A stretch of 60,000 bases of DNA from Adiantum capillus-veneris (taxonomy: Eukaryota; Streptophyta; Polypodiopsida; Polypodiales; Pteridaceae), in assembly GCA_014529385.2 (NCBI GenBank), contig CM043971.1, positions 94,591,840 to 94,651,839 on the forward strand, written 5' to 3'. This document shows, piece by piece, positions 9,549 to 20,670 of this stretch; the first letter of the stretch is position 1; each line of letters opens with the position of its first letter. The notes under the pieces are model-generated. The model searched no databases. It had not been told where the DNA came from and saw nothing but the letters and a program-made list of their open reading frames with translations. The translations under genes were made by a program, and so were the position numbers.

Positions 9549-11936
9549 TGGTGCAGCCAAAGTTGGTCCGAGCTAGGAGATGGTATATGCCAGGCAAAGG
9601 TGGCAGCCGAGTGCAGTGCAGAAGGCTAGGGCAGGTACCAAGGCCCTAGGAAACCAAAGGGTAGCAGGAATGTATGCTTAAAGTGGCTTTTTAGGCCAAA
9701 AGTATTGCAGGATAGTTCATATGGGATGGCAGGTCAAACTGTCCAAAATGTCAAATTAATGTCCTAGAATGTAGTGTTCAGTGTGCTCTAGAAGCCGGTC
9801 GAGTTGGCTTGCTAAACAAAGCCCTGGTGCTCAAGATATTGCGGTTTAAAGTTGGAGTGTGTAGCAGATCCCCAACGGACAGGGCAACTGGGGACACGTG
9901 GCCTGGGATGGTGTCAGTGTATACATGGGTAGAGCTTGAACTATGGAGCATGCCTATCTTTTTGGATTGCAAATCGGAGCTCTGGATAGCAAGATATGGT
10001 CAGTTGAATTTTTTCCGGGGGCCAGGTCTGAGCCTACCTGACCACATTGGAAGATGTGCCATCTGGCATCTTTTAGCCTTGCCAAAGTTTTTAGTGAGGG
10101 TGTGCACTATGTGGAGCTAGTGGGAGTCGACGGCATGTGAATCTGAGGTTAGAGCGCGGAGAAGTGATCAATCAAAATTGCCAATGGATAGTGCAAGGGT
10201 AGCTGCACATAATTTTCCCATTTTTGGCCACCTCAAATAGCGAGCTCCGAAAAGTCCAAAAGTAATGGGGTTTGCACGGCCCGAAACCGACTCAATGAAG
10301 ATCCTGTACAGCTTGGCAGCTTGGGATTCTGACCTCCGGTTATTACATGGGAGCATGAGGGAGGTGCGCCCAAAAAGGCATTGTGTGGGGGTTTTAATAA
10401 TAGTGGTTTTGAAATCTCTCAAGCCTCAGTGAACAAGGAGCTTCCACGTGGCCTGGCGAGTGAATTCATATGTGGAACAACGGGCTTGCATGACGTAGTA
10501 TATATAGTGCATCGTGGACTCATTTAGAAGCATGAGTAGGAGAAAGGGGAGCTCCCTCCTCATTAGCTATGGCGAGAAGCACCTCTGGCGCTGTGCGTGG
10601 CTGTCGCCGGCCCTGCCGGGCGCTGCGGGGCAGAGATTGTGCAGTTTTTGGCGAGGCTGGGCGGTGCGGTGGCGCGCGCCCGCATTTGAGAGGGTATGTG
10701 GTATGTTGGTGACATGGCAAGTCCTCCCGAGACGGGCTCGTGCCCATAGCCCTTAGGTATTTTTGAATGGAGCCCCCCCACTCAATAGCAGCCTCGCTAT
10801 TGCTTGCTAGGGGAGGGGTTCCCAAGGCAATAAAGTGAACAAGAGATAGAGAGAGGGAAAACCCGACATGCCTGCCATGTGTTCAAAGGAGGTTAACCAA
10901 GAGGCCTCCAAAGGGTGAAAATCCAAGCCAAGGCCGGCCAAAGTGAAGGCCAATTGGGCAAAGCGAGGAGCAAGGCCTAGCAGGGACAAGCCGAGTTGAG
11001 GGCAAGGATGAAACCAAGACAAATGCAAAGGCAAAAGAGGAGGCCAAGGCCAAAAGAGGAGTCGGATAGAGAGAGGGAGAGTCAAAGTCAAGCATATAGG
11101 GCAATGCAAGGTTGAGCTCCAAGAGGGGTGAAAATGAAAGATAGAAAAAAATAAATGAAAGAAACTAGGGGGCAATAGCAACATCGCTAATGCCTTCCCC
11201 CCCCAAGTGCAAGAGAGAGAAGAAGAGAGCAGATAGAGAAAGGCGGTGCCCCCCCTTCCCAAAAGATACAAAAAGGGGTTCCCCATGGACCAATTAAATA
11301 GCAGTTTTCCCAAATTACTCCCCCCCCCCCCCCTATAAAGGCCAAAAATGAATCAAATGGGGGGCTTTTTTTTCCTTTTTGTTTTTTGCTTTTGGAGCCC
11401 GTTTTGAAGCTTGCAAAGGGGAGCTTTTGGACAGAGGAGTGTGCGTGTCAAGCCCTTTGCATTTTTCTTGTGTAAACGGCCATGGTGATGGCAATGTGGA
11501 TCTGTATAAGTGTAAATGGCCATGGTGATGGCAGTGTGGGTCTGTATAAGTGTTTGGTGAAGTGCAATCCAGCAATTGTTGCCTCCCCTTGCTGTTGTTT
11601 CCCCTTCCCCCCTTCTCTTTCTCCTGCTTTCATGGTTCTCCTCCGTGCCGACTGTGTGGAAGTGTGTGCCCCCCGGACCGACAATGTTGTGTGAGAGAGT
11701 GAGATTGAGAGGCTATGTGCGTGTGTAAGGGTGGAGACAAGCAGTGGTAGCAGGTGTGTGTCGTGTGGTGGTTTTGTCGAGTGTATGAGCAGTGGTAATC
11801 GAGCAGGCGGTGGTCTGCTAGTGTGAGTTGTGTGTTTGAAGGTGTTTTTCGAGAGGATAGGGGTGCTATGAATGCCCTGAGCTATAAAGAGGCCTTTGTA
11901 TTAGTGCCGGGTGTGTTCCCCCATTCCCCCTTTCCA
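9549..11936 (+). repeat. LL1 5' LTR (2388 bp)
   Basis: Begins TGGTGCAGCCAAAG and ends CCCCCTTTCCA. It contains two TATA-like sites (10499-10507; CTATAAAGGCC near 11331), a purine-rich stretch around 10830-11170, and C-runs near 11322. Small open frames such as the one at 10514-10756 are shared with the 3' LTR only as DNA similarity, not as a conserved protein. Confidence 0.88.
10499..10507 (+). promoter_or_regulatory. TATA box candidate in the LL1 LTR
   Basis: TATATATAG, repeated in the 3' LTR at 14946-14954 with the same flanks (GTAG before, TGCATC after). Spacing to a transcription start is unknown. A second TATA-like site occurs near 11331, so which is used is open. Confidence 0.4.
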
Positions 11937-11940
11937 TCTC

Positions 11941-11958
11941 TGGTGCCCCCACGGAGGA
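11941..11958 (+). other. LL1 primer binding site
   Basis: TGGTGCCCCCACGGAGGA starts 4 bp after the 5' LTR and is identical in LL2 (51534-51551). Position, TGG start and conservation fit a tRNA primer site. I do not recognise the matching tRNA. Confidence 0.7.
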
Positions 11959-12031
11959 GTATGCTGATGCTCCTAGTTGAAGTCAAAGCGGTGATTTTGG
12001 TGATGCCAAAGGAGCAACCTTTGAAGAGCAG

Positions 12032-13533
12032 GTGCTGCTAGTGATGGCTTGGACAGGATTTCCCATTTTCAATGGGGTCTATCGAGAGAAGATGGTACGG
12101 TACAGGTGTTCGCGCTCCTGGCTCGTGGTAAAGCGAGGCTATGGTTTGATAGCCTTGGTGATGAAGAAAAGGCAGATTGTGAAGCCCTGGAGGCAGCTTT
12201 TTGAAGCAAATTTGTTGCGGATGCGCAGCTAGATGAAGTAAAGTGGAAGCTATACAGTTTGAAGCAAAGCTTGGAGGGAGATTTTGAAGTGTTCGATTGG
12301 GAATTCAAAGCCCTTTGGGGGAAGTTAATCAAGGTAACTGCAACAGAAAATGCTAGTTTTTTGAAATTGTGTAAGTTCATGGATTGCCTGCAAGAGGAGG
12401 TGCGAGATAAGGTGGAAATAGATGGTCCAATTTCGTATAGGGAGACGATAGCTCTAGCGAGAGGGCGAACTAACAAGATTTTGAAGAAGCGTGAGGCTAG
12501 GGGGTGTTTGCAAGGAGCGATGATGCCAAGGCAGTGTGAAGTGGTAGTAGCTGAGCCAAAGGTGGTGCGAAGAGAAGTGCAAGTGGGAGAAGAACCAAGA
12601 GTTCTTTGGCTACAAAAAGACAGGGTGATTACTATGCCGAGGATGCCGGCTAGAGCAGTTCCAATGCTAGAGGAAGTGCAGGTGGTTCCAGAGTGGGCAA
12701 AGGAAGTGCTTCCAAGTTCGAGTGAAGATGATGAAGCTCCATTGAAGTGCAGTAAAGACCAAAGAGCGTGGTTTGCAGATGAGGGCGAAGTGGTGAAGCT
12801 AGAGGAAGTTTTCGAGCTTGAAACCAAAGAGGAGACTGGGTCGAGTGACACTAGCTCTATGGACGCGGATACAAGTTGGGAGACCGAGTTGTCTCAATCC
12901 AGGTATGATGAGTTCAACCTCTTACATGTGAGTGGAGAGGCAATGAATATATGCAAGGAGCAGTAGGAAGTGCAAGCCGAGGTGCATAGTGAATACCAAA
13001 TGGAGCAGTCTAGCCCTACATGTGGTGAAGTGCTGGTAAATCTGGCATGCAGTGCCATGCTAATGGCCATGTTGATGAAGGTAGCAGTAGAATATGCCAT
13101 GGTGGTGCAGCAGGTGCAAAATTTTTCCAAGAGGGATACAGCAGCTGTGCCTATGGAAGAGGACGAGGAGGATGTGATAGAGAACGAATTTCTCTCTTTC
13201 TTGGTAGAGATCGACGATGCAGCGATAGAAGAACAGGTAATTGCAATGGACAAACAGGCGGTGCTAATTGACCTTGAAGGGCCAGTTGACAAGGAGGAGC
13301 TCGACGATGCTGGAATTGAGTTCATGGCAGGTAAGAAGGGTAAAGTAGATTCAAAGAAGGAGGTGCTTCCTATGCAATTGGTGCCCTCTATGATAGGTGA
13401 TGCGAATTCCAAGGCGGTATCAAAGCGAATGGTGATAAAAGTAGGTGTGCAGTGTGCTGCCGAGCAGGTGTAGGATCTGCTAGATGAGGATCTAGCTTTA
13501 CATGGATGGGAGGGTGGGTTAGGAATGTCGTGA
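12032..13533 (+). pseudogene. LL1 Gag-like polyprotein remnant with conserved C-terminal module
   Basis: The first part matches a retrotransposon Gag: F-P-I-F-N-G near 12059, then (other frame) A-R-G-K-A-R-L-W-F-D-S-L near 12130, and F-D-W-E-F-K-A-L-W-G-K-L from 12290. From 12259 one frame runs nearly unbroken to 13533, interrupted by TAG at 12964 and 13471. It is acidic in the middle (S-S-S-E-D-D-E-A). The later part has a hydrophobic segment (S-A-M-L-M-A-M-L-M-K-V-A-V-E, about 13050-13090) followed by acidic runs, and ends D-L-L-D-E-D-L-A-L-H-G-W. The same two blocks occur in LL2. The 13471 TAG aligns with CAG in LL2 (53345). No zinc knuckle or protease was seen. The function of the C-terminal module is unknown. 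Confidence 0.7.
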
Positions 13534-13979
13534 GTGTTGATTGAACAGGATGGTGAGCACGAGGATGCTATATTTGGTGTTCTTGGAGTGCTTTGTTGCG
13601 AGTGGGCAGTTTTCCAAGGAGTGCTTGGAGTGGTAGAAGCATGTTGGTGACAATTTGGATATGAAGTTGGGTGTGTGCCTTGGTGTGGCACTATGCAATA
13701 TTGTTGTAGGTAGATGGAGAAGACCAAGATTGTTAGGTGTGTGCCTTGGTGTGTCACTATGCCAGATTGTTGCAAGTGGATGGAGAAGACCAATCCAAGG
13801 TGTTTGACCCTGGTGGGTGATTACAGGTAAAGCACGGGATTGGGCAACCCGCACAAGAAAAGATAGCGGGTAGCAGATGCCAGTCTTGTACATATGTTAG
13901 GTGGTTTTGCAGTGTCTGTTTTTGTTGTGCAGTTTTTTAGTGCAAAAGGGCCATATGTGGTTGAACATAAACGTTCAAT

Positions 13980-13990
13980 GAGGGGGTGGG
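13980..13990 (+). other. LL1 polypurine tract
   Basis: GAGGGGGTGGG lies 6 bp before the 3' LTR start (TAATGA|TGGTGCAACC). LL2 has the same tract at 53799-53809. It would prime plus-strand DNA synthesis. Confidence 0.7.
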
Positions 13991-13996
13991 TAATGA

Positions 13997-16344
13997 TGGT
14001 GCAACCAAAGTTGGTCCGAGCTAGGAGATGGTATATGCCAGGCAAAGGCGGCAGCCGAGTGTAGTACAGAAGGCTAGGGTAGGTACCAAGGCCCTAGGCA
14101 GCCAAAGGGTAGCGGGAATGTATGTTTACAGAGGCTTTTAAGGCCAAAAGTGCTGCATGATAGTTCAGACGGGATGGCAAGTCAAGGTGTCCAAAATGTC
14201 AAATTAGTGTCCTAGAATGTAGTGCTCAGTGTGCTCTAGGAGCCGGTCCAGACGGCTCATTAAATGAAGCCCTGATGCTCAAGAAATTGCGGTTTAAAGT
14301 TGGAGTGTGTAGCAGATCCCCGACGAACAGGGCAGCTGGGGACAGGTGGCCCATGTTGATGTCAGTGTATACATGGGTAGAGCTTGAATTATGGAGCATG
14401 TCTGTCTTTTTGGATTGCAAATCGGAGCTCTGGATAGCGAGATATGGTTAGTTGATTTTTTTTCGGGGGCCAGGTCTGAGCCCACCTGACCACATTGAAA
14501 GATGTGCCATCTGGCATCTTTTAGCCTCGCCAAAGTTTTTAGTGAGGGTGTGCACTATGTGGAGCTAGTCCGAGTTGACGGCATGTGAATCTGAGGTCGG
14601 AGCGCGGAGAAGTGATCAATCAAAATTGACAATGGATAGTGCAAGGGCAGCTGCAGATAATTTTCCCATCGTTGGCCACCTCAAATAGCAAGATCAGGAA
14701 ATTCCGAAAGTAATGGGGTTTGCATGGCCCGGAACCGACTCAATGAAGATCCCGCATGGCTTAGCAGCTTGTGATTCCGACCTCCGGTCATTACATGGGA
14801 GTTTGGGTTGGTGGGCCCAAAAAGGCATTGTGTGGGGGTTTTAATAATAGTGGTTTTGAAATCTCTCATGCCTCAGTGAACAAGGAGCTGCCACGTGGCC
14901 TGGCGAGTGAACCCGTATGTGGAACAACAAGCTTACATGATGTAGTATATATAGTGCATCATGGACTCCATTAGAAGCATGAGCAGGAGAGCGGGGAGCT
15001 CCCTCCTCGTGAGCTATGGCGACGAGCACCTCTGGCGCTGTGCGTGGCGGTCGGCGGCCCTACCGAGCGCTGCGGGGAGGAGACCAAACAGCTTTTGGCG
15101 AGGCGGGGCGACGTGGTGGCGTACGCCTTCATGTGAGAGGGTATGTGGTATGTTGGTGATGTGGCAAGGCCGCCCGAGACGGGCTCGTGACCACGGCCCT
15201 TGGGTCTTTTTGAAAGGAGCCCCCCCACTCAATAGCGACCTCACTATTGCTTGCTAGGGGAGGGGTTCTCAAGGCAGTAAAGTGAACAAGAGACATAGAG
15301 AGGGAAAATCCGAGAGGCCTGCCATGTGTTCAAACGAGGTTAACCAAGAGGCCTCCAAAGGGTGGAAAGCCAAGCCAAGGCCGGCCATAGTGAAGGCCAA
15401 GTGGGCAAAGCGAGGAGCAAGGCCCAGCAGGGACAAACCGAGTTGAGGGCAAGGATGAAACCAAGCCAAATGCAAAGGCAAAAGAGGAGGCCAAGGGCAA
15501 AAGAGGAGTCAGTTAGAGAGAGGGAGAGTCAAAGTCAAGCATATAGGGCAATGCAAGGTTGAGCTCCAAGAGGGGTGAAAATGAAAGATAGAAAAAAATA
15601 AATGAAAGAAGCTAGGGGGCAATAGCGACATCGTTAATGCCCCCCCCCCCCCCCCCCCCCCGTGCAAGAGAAAGAAGAGAGCAGATAGAGAAAGGCGGTG
15701 CCCCCCTTCCCAAAAGATACAAAAAATGGGTGCCCCATGGACCAATTAAATAGCAGTTTCTTCAAATTACCCCCCCCCCTCTATAAAGGCCAAAAATGAA
15801 TCAAATGGGGGGCTTTTTTTTGGCTTTTTTCTTGGCTTTTGGATCCTCTTTTAAAGCCTACGAAGGGGAGCTTTTGGACAAAGGATTGTGCCTATCAAGC
15901 CCTTTGCATTTTTCTTGTGTAAATGGCCATGGTGAGGGAAGTGTAGGTATGTGTAAGTGTTTTGTGAAGTGCAATCGAGCCGTTGTTGCCTCCCCTTGCT
16001 GTTGTTTCCCCTTCCCCCTTTCTCTTTCTCCTGATTTCATGGTTCTCCTGAGTGCCGGCTGTGTGGAAGTGTGTGCCCCCCCAGTCTGAAAATGTTGTGT
16101 GAGAGAGTGAGATTGAGCGGCTATGTGCATGTGTAAGGGTGGAGATAGGTAGTGGTAGCAGATGTGCATCGTGTGGTGGTTTAGTGGAGTGTATAAGCAG
16201 TGGTAATCAAGAAAGCGGTGGTCTGCTAGTGTGAGTTGTGTGTTTAAAGGTGTTTTCCAAGAGGATAGGGGTGCTGTGAATTCCCTAATCTATAGAGAGG
16301 CCTTTGTGTTGGTACCGGGTGTGTTCTCCCATTCCGCCTCTCCA
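13997..16344 (+). repeat. LL1 3' LTR (2348 bp)
   Basis: Begins TGGTGCAACCAAAG and ends GCCTCTCCA. It is collinear with the 5' LTR but contains a longer C-run (about 15642-15661) and several small indels. It is followed by the second ACGT (16345-16348). Confidence 0.88.
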
Positions 16345-16348
16345 ACGT
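16345..16348. other. LL1 target site duplication, right copy (ACGT)
   Basis: Second ACGT flank, followed by ACTAAAA and then the 5' LTR of ChrP at 16356. Confidence 0.8.
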
Positions 16349-16355
16349 ACTAAAA

Positions 16356-16505
16356 TGTCAAGACATCGACAAGGTCGGACTAGACAAGGGTAAGGCCGGG
16401 CTAGGCAGTGTGGAAAGGGAGTCCAACTAGGGAAAAGGACCAGGTACTATGCTATATAGTGGTTGGTTGGGTGGTGGACTCCTAGGTTCTAGTTCCCCTT
16501 GTCCA
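16356..16505 (+). repeat. ChrP 5' LTR (~150 bp)
   Basis: Begins TGTCAAGACATCGAC. The end is placed at ...CCCCTTGTCCA (16505); by comparison with ChrM (TTGTCTAACA) it may be 16508. A TATA-like CTATATAG lies at 16452-16459. Such a short LTR is unusual next to the 2.4 kb LTR of its neighbour LL1. Confidence 0.8.
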
Positions 16506-16509
16506 AAAT

Positions 16510-16522
16510 TGGTATCAAGAGC
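16510..16522 (+). other. ChrP primer binding site (tRNA-Met type)
   Basis: TGGTATCAAGAGC matches the common initiator-Met site TGGTATCAGAGC with one extra A. It follows the 5' LTR by a few bases. Confidence 0.7.
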
Positions 16523-17306
16523 TTAGTTCTTTTTTGGGAAAGGCACCGCCATGGAGGAGGGGAGCCACACAAACTTGCATCCTTTTTTTGCATGTCGGGG
16601 TCAAGAAACCGTGGAGCACCTCTCCTGTGAGGAGGATGACAAACAGGAAATCCGTGGGCAACCCCCCTTGCAAGGAGGAGCCGCCGAGGTGAGACCTGCA
16701 CCAAAACCAACCCTTGTGGGCTCTACCGCATTGCACCGGGCGGGGGAGTGTTTTACATCACTGGGTCAGAGCCCCTACCTCAACACAGAGGCGGCCATGG
16801 AATTTTTTCTTACTTGCGCGCTGCTCTGAGCGGCCATAGCCGACTGTGTGACATTTTTTTTTCCACTTACAGGCGCCCAACCCCCTTGGGGGTTAGTGGC
16901 CACACCCAAATTTTAACAATAAGGGGCGGTACCCACAGTGGGGTACCGCACTCCCTTCCTCCACGTGCGGATTCGACAAGGCCGGAGAGGTGCCACATAG
17001 CATCGACGAGGCTCGCACAAACTTTGAGCCAAATTCTCTATGCATTGCGCAAAAACTCACAGATTTAAAGAACACCATTCCGACAGGAGTTCAAGTACAA
17101 TTATTTGGTAAAATCAATTACGCTTTCAAGTCTAATTAATTCGGCTATGAAGAACTTGTGGAATTCCATATACGACGGACAATTCGAATCAATTTCCATC
17201 GGGATACTATCGATTTTGACGGAATTAGCAAGGCTAATTACACTTTGAGAGTGCTCTCAATCTCAGGTATTTTTTCTTACTACTCCTTGCACCGCACTGT
17301 GTCGCC

Positions 17307-18465
17307 ATGGATTCGGATATCAATATGACATTTGATTTTGAGCAAAGTACGCCTGACCCTGCTCATGATGGCCCGCGATCGGATCCTCTCAAGGAGAGTA
17401 CCGTGACGCTACGACAGGTGATGACACTTATGAATTGCTCGACATTCAATAATTTCTTGCACTTCAGTCACGCATGTCAGTCATGGATGAAAATTTTAAA
17501 GCTTTAAATGAAAATGTCATTAAACTATCCACATTAGTGATTCCAGTAATGCAACAACAGTCCAAGGGTCCTGCTGACACGCACATGCATGAGCACGTCG
17601 CTACACAAGGGCAAGGCCCTTCTAATCTAGGGCAAGGCCCTTTTAATCCAGGGTAAGGCCCAACTGCTGATACTTTGCACAATCTCACTCCAAAAGAGGT
17701 GGATGAGTTGTTGAAAAACACCAAATCACCGATTTTTGAGGGAGAAGACCGAGACCGCAATAAGGATGTAGTGAATATATTTCTTAGCAAGTGGGATGGA
17801 ATTCACGCCTTACGGCGTACTCGGTACATAGTCAGAGCTCTGCAAACGAGCTTAACTGTGGAAGGAAAGGCCTACAAATGGTGGATGTCTCTCAAGGAGA
17901 GGAATATCATACTACAGGGTTGGGTAGCTTTTGAAGCTATGTTTAACAAAGAAATTTTTCCTACAAATGAGGCATATCAGAATTGGACAGCTGGGGATAT
18001 GTGTTCTATGCACCAATACCCATCATTTTTTGAATATATATCTCACTATCGGGATGTTATCCTCAAGTTGGAAGGCTTAGATTTCAACAAGTACGGGGTT
18101 TTATATGTGGTCTAACACCAGAGCTTAAGAAGTACGTCAAGACCCAAGACCCTAAAACACTTGAGGAAGCCATAGTGAAAACACATATTCACGATGATCC
18201 AGATGAAAAGAAAGCACATAATATTCACGTGTCTGCTAATACACATGGTAATACATGCACTCAATATGGGCACAATAAAAGGAAATTTATAGTAGCCAAT
18301 TCAGAAGCATCTAAAAAACCCAAGGGGTCCAAAGGTCCTCTCTCTCCTGAGGACTTTGATAAAGCTAAGAAAGAGAAATTATGTTTTCAATGTTTAGGAA
18401 GAGGTCATGGCAAAAAGGATTTTCCCAAGGGGAAATCTGCTGCTCATGGCAAGGAGAAATCATAG
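17307..18465 (+). pseudogene. gag with CCHC zinc knuckle (ChrP)
   Basis: Gag begins with ATG at 17307 (M-D-S-D-I-N-M-T-F). It changes frame near 17470, has a TAG near 17656, and shows a retrotransposon Gag core (K-W-D-G ... G-K-A-Y-K-W-W-M-S-L) at 17780-18115. It breaks again at 18113 and ends with a zinc knuckle, C-F-Q-C-L-G-R-G-H-G-K-K-D-F. The last Cys of C-x2-C-x4-H-x4-C is Phe here, whereas the ChrM copy keeps it. Bases 16523-17306 form the untranslated leader. Confidence 0.85.
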
Positions 18466-18513
18466 AACACGGTGCAACTACTTCCTCTTGAGTCTTCCTC
18501 ATGATTCTCTACA

Positions 18514-19017
18514 GTGGAAGTAACACACACCGAGGTGGTACATGAATGCTGTCTCACAGCTTCCATGTGGCAACAAACCTTTGGACCACATGAGTTAGTA
18601 CGTATGCACGGATCTCTGCAAGGGAACAAGGTGCGCATCTTGGTAGATGACGGTGCTACTCACAATTTCATCAATTATGGATTGGTAAAAAAACTCAAAT
18701 TGCCTCAAGCTCTGAGTACCCACCGCTACAAGGTAGCAATGATGAATGGACATGATACCAAAATCTGGGATACTCAATGCCAAGTTGTTCGGTTGGAGGT
18801 ACAAGGTTACTCCACATGCTTGGATTTTCAGGTTATGAACATGGAAAGGGAAGACGTGGTCCTTGGTAGGGAGTGGTTGCATAGCCTAGGACCATCATTG
18901 AAGCGTAGCTATGAGCGCAACAACTTGATGCTCGAATCCCATGGCGCACATGTGTTGTTGTTAGGAGAGAAGGATGTACCTTCTTTACCATTGATTTGTA
19001 CAACTGAGCTTATGTAG
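18514..19017 (+). pseudogene. retropepsin-like protease (ChrP)
   Basis: An open frame of 167 codons holds an aspartic protease with the active-site block I-L-V-D-D-G-A-T-H-N-F-I and the later V-L-G-R-E-W-L flap-side motif (canonical I-L-G-x-x-W-L). The catalytic triplet is D-D-G rather than D-S/T-G. The ChrM copy also has D-D-G, so this is a family trait rather than a fresh mutation. A TAG at 19015 separates it from RT. Confidence 0.8.
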
Positions 19018-19050
19018 CTCATTTTTGATAATGAAATAGATCAAGTTTTC

Positions 19051-20585
19051 GTGTGTTACTCACTGTCTCATTCTCTATCTAACATTGAATCTAATGAACA
19101 TTCCTCAATGCTGCATGCTTCTCTCTCATCTCTTCCAATGGATACTTCCAAACAAGAAAATGTTGCCAGTGAGTTACAGAAATTATTAAAGGAATTTCAA
19201 GATGTTTTGCCACCAGGATTACCGCCGACATGATCGGTGCAACATAGAAACGATGTGGCTGCAGGCTATAAACCTGTTAGTAAACTACCCTACCATATGA
19301 GTTATTTGGAAGCTGCTGAGGTGGAACGTCAGCTTGCTGACTACCTTAGGAGAGGGTATATACAACCTAGTTCTTCACCATGGGCCTCTCCTATCCTATT
19401 AGTGAAGAAAAAAGACGTCAGTATATGCATGTGCGTAGACTACAGTGGCTTAAATGCAATTACGGTTAAGGACAAATACCCATTTCCCCGAGTAGATGAG
19501 TTGTTTGATAAACTCACTTATGCTCGCATTTTTACAAAAATAGACTTGCGGTCAGGTTATCACCAAGTCTATATTCAACTTGCTGATATACCCAAAATTG
19601 CATTCCAAACAAGGTTTGGACACTATGAGTTTTTGGTGATGCCCTTCGGGTTAACCAATGTGCCCGCAACATTCATGACACTTATGAATAGTGTCTTGAA
19701 ACCGTACTTGGGCAAATTTGTCATTGTTTTCCTTGATGACATTCTAGTCTACACTGCTTCTGAAGAAGTACACTTACAACATCTCAGGCAGGTGTTCAAG
19801 TTGTTATGAACAAACAAATTATATGCCAAGGAATCTAAGTGTGATTTTGTGAAAGAAGAAATTCACTATTTAGGACATGTTATTTCAGCTAACGGGTTAT
19901 ATATGGATCAATCCAAAGTGGATACCATCCAAAAATGGCCTTCTTCTAAAAATCTGGAAGAGTTACAGATTTTTAAAGGATTTGCAGGTTTCTACCGCAG
20001 GTTCGTTAAAAACTATGCTAATATTGTTGTTCCCATGATGGATCAACTGAAAGGCAAAGGCAAAGCTTTTCAGTGGGGAGCCGCTCAACAACACAATTTC
20101 GATACACTCAAGGATGCATTAGCTACAACTCCCATACTAGCTATTATAGATCCTTTGAAACCATTCGTTTTGGAAACGGATGCTAGTGACCGTGATATTG
20201 GAGCAGTCCTGTTACAAGACGGATGGCCAATTGCATTTGAAAGAAAGAAGCTTGATGCAGCTCAATAGAACTACTCTGCTTATGAGCGTGAAGTCTATGC
20301 AATAGTGTCTGCCTTAAAAACATGGTGGTTGAGATTGCGTTTGACCATGAAAGCATCAAATGGGTTACACAACAAACGGATTTGAAGGGTCGGAAAGCGA
20401 GGTGTGCCGAGATTCTTCAGGAATATGATGCCAAGATAAGGTATCGTAAAGGTCGATACAATGTGGTGGCTGACGCTCTAAGTCGTATGTCGGAGATCAA
20501 TTCTCTCTTGTTCACGAAACTTCGTAGTGAGTTTTTGGATTCTCTCAAAGGCAAATGTGAGTATGATAAAGCATATTCCAAATAG
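19051..20585 (+). pseudogene. reverse transcriptase and RNase H (ChrP)
   Basis: RT spans about 19237-19990: [13 protein letters not shown] (fingers), [12 protein letters not shown] (first Asp), V-M-P-F-G-L-T-N, and V-F-L-D-D-I-L-V-Y (the Y/F-x-D-D box, intact). A TGA near 19807 and a TAG near 20266 interrupt it. RNase H follows with V-L-E-T-D-A-S-D, loses frame near 20320, and ends V-V-A-D-A-L-S-R-M. Active-site residues are largely kept, so inactivation came from stops and indels rather than from active-site loss. Confidence 0.88.
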
Positions 20586-20670
20586 TGGAGCCATGTACAA
20601 ATGAGGGATCCTTCTCACTCCAATGATTGTAGTGTAGAGTTAACCTCCACACATAGTTCTCCTCTATCGA

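Larger units (their letters stand above)
9549..16344 (+). mobile_element. LL1: long-LTR, pol-less LTR retrotransposon
   Basis: Two direct repeats of 2388 and 2348 bp flank a 2.06 kb internal region with a primer binding site, a Gag-like polyprotein remnant and a polypurine tract. No protease, RT, RNase H or integrase is present. Structure, TG...CA ends and a 4-bp target duplication (ACGT) show an LTR retrotransposon that depended on another element's enzymes. It is related to LL2 at 49830-55554. The LTRs differ from each other by many substitutions and small indels, so the insertion is not recent. It sits in ChrM sequence about 7 bp from the 5' LTR of ChrP. Confidence 0.9.

Noticed and set aside
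10514-10756. Open frame in the LL1 LTR (M-D-S-F-R-S-M-S-R-R), also present in the 3' LTR at 14961-15257
   Set aside because: Similarity between the copies is simply LTR identity; frames on the other strand are equally open and no domain is visible. LL2 LTRs do not keep it.
12069-13793. Long minus-strand Ser/Thr-rich frames opposite the LL1 Gag-like gene
   Set aside because: Complement of Glu/Val/Lys-rich coding sequence; no domain, and the plus strand matches LL2 and Gag motifs.
15642-15661. Run of ~20 C in the LL1 3' LTR as a functional element
   Set aside because: A homopolymer of this kind is best explained by slippage; the 5' LTR has a shorter run at the matching place.
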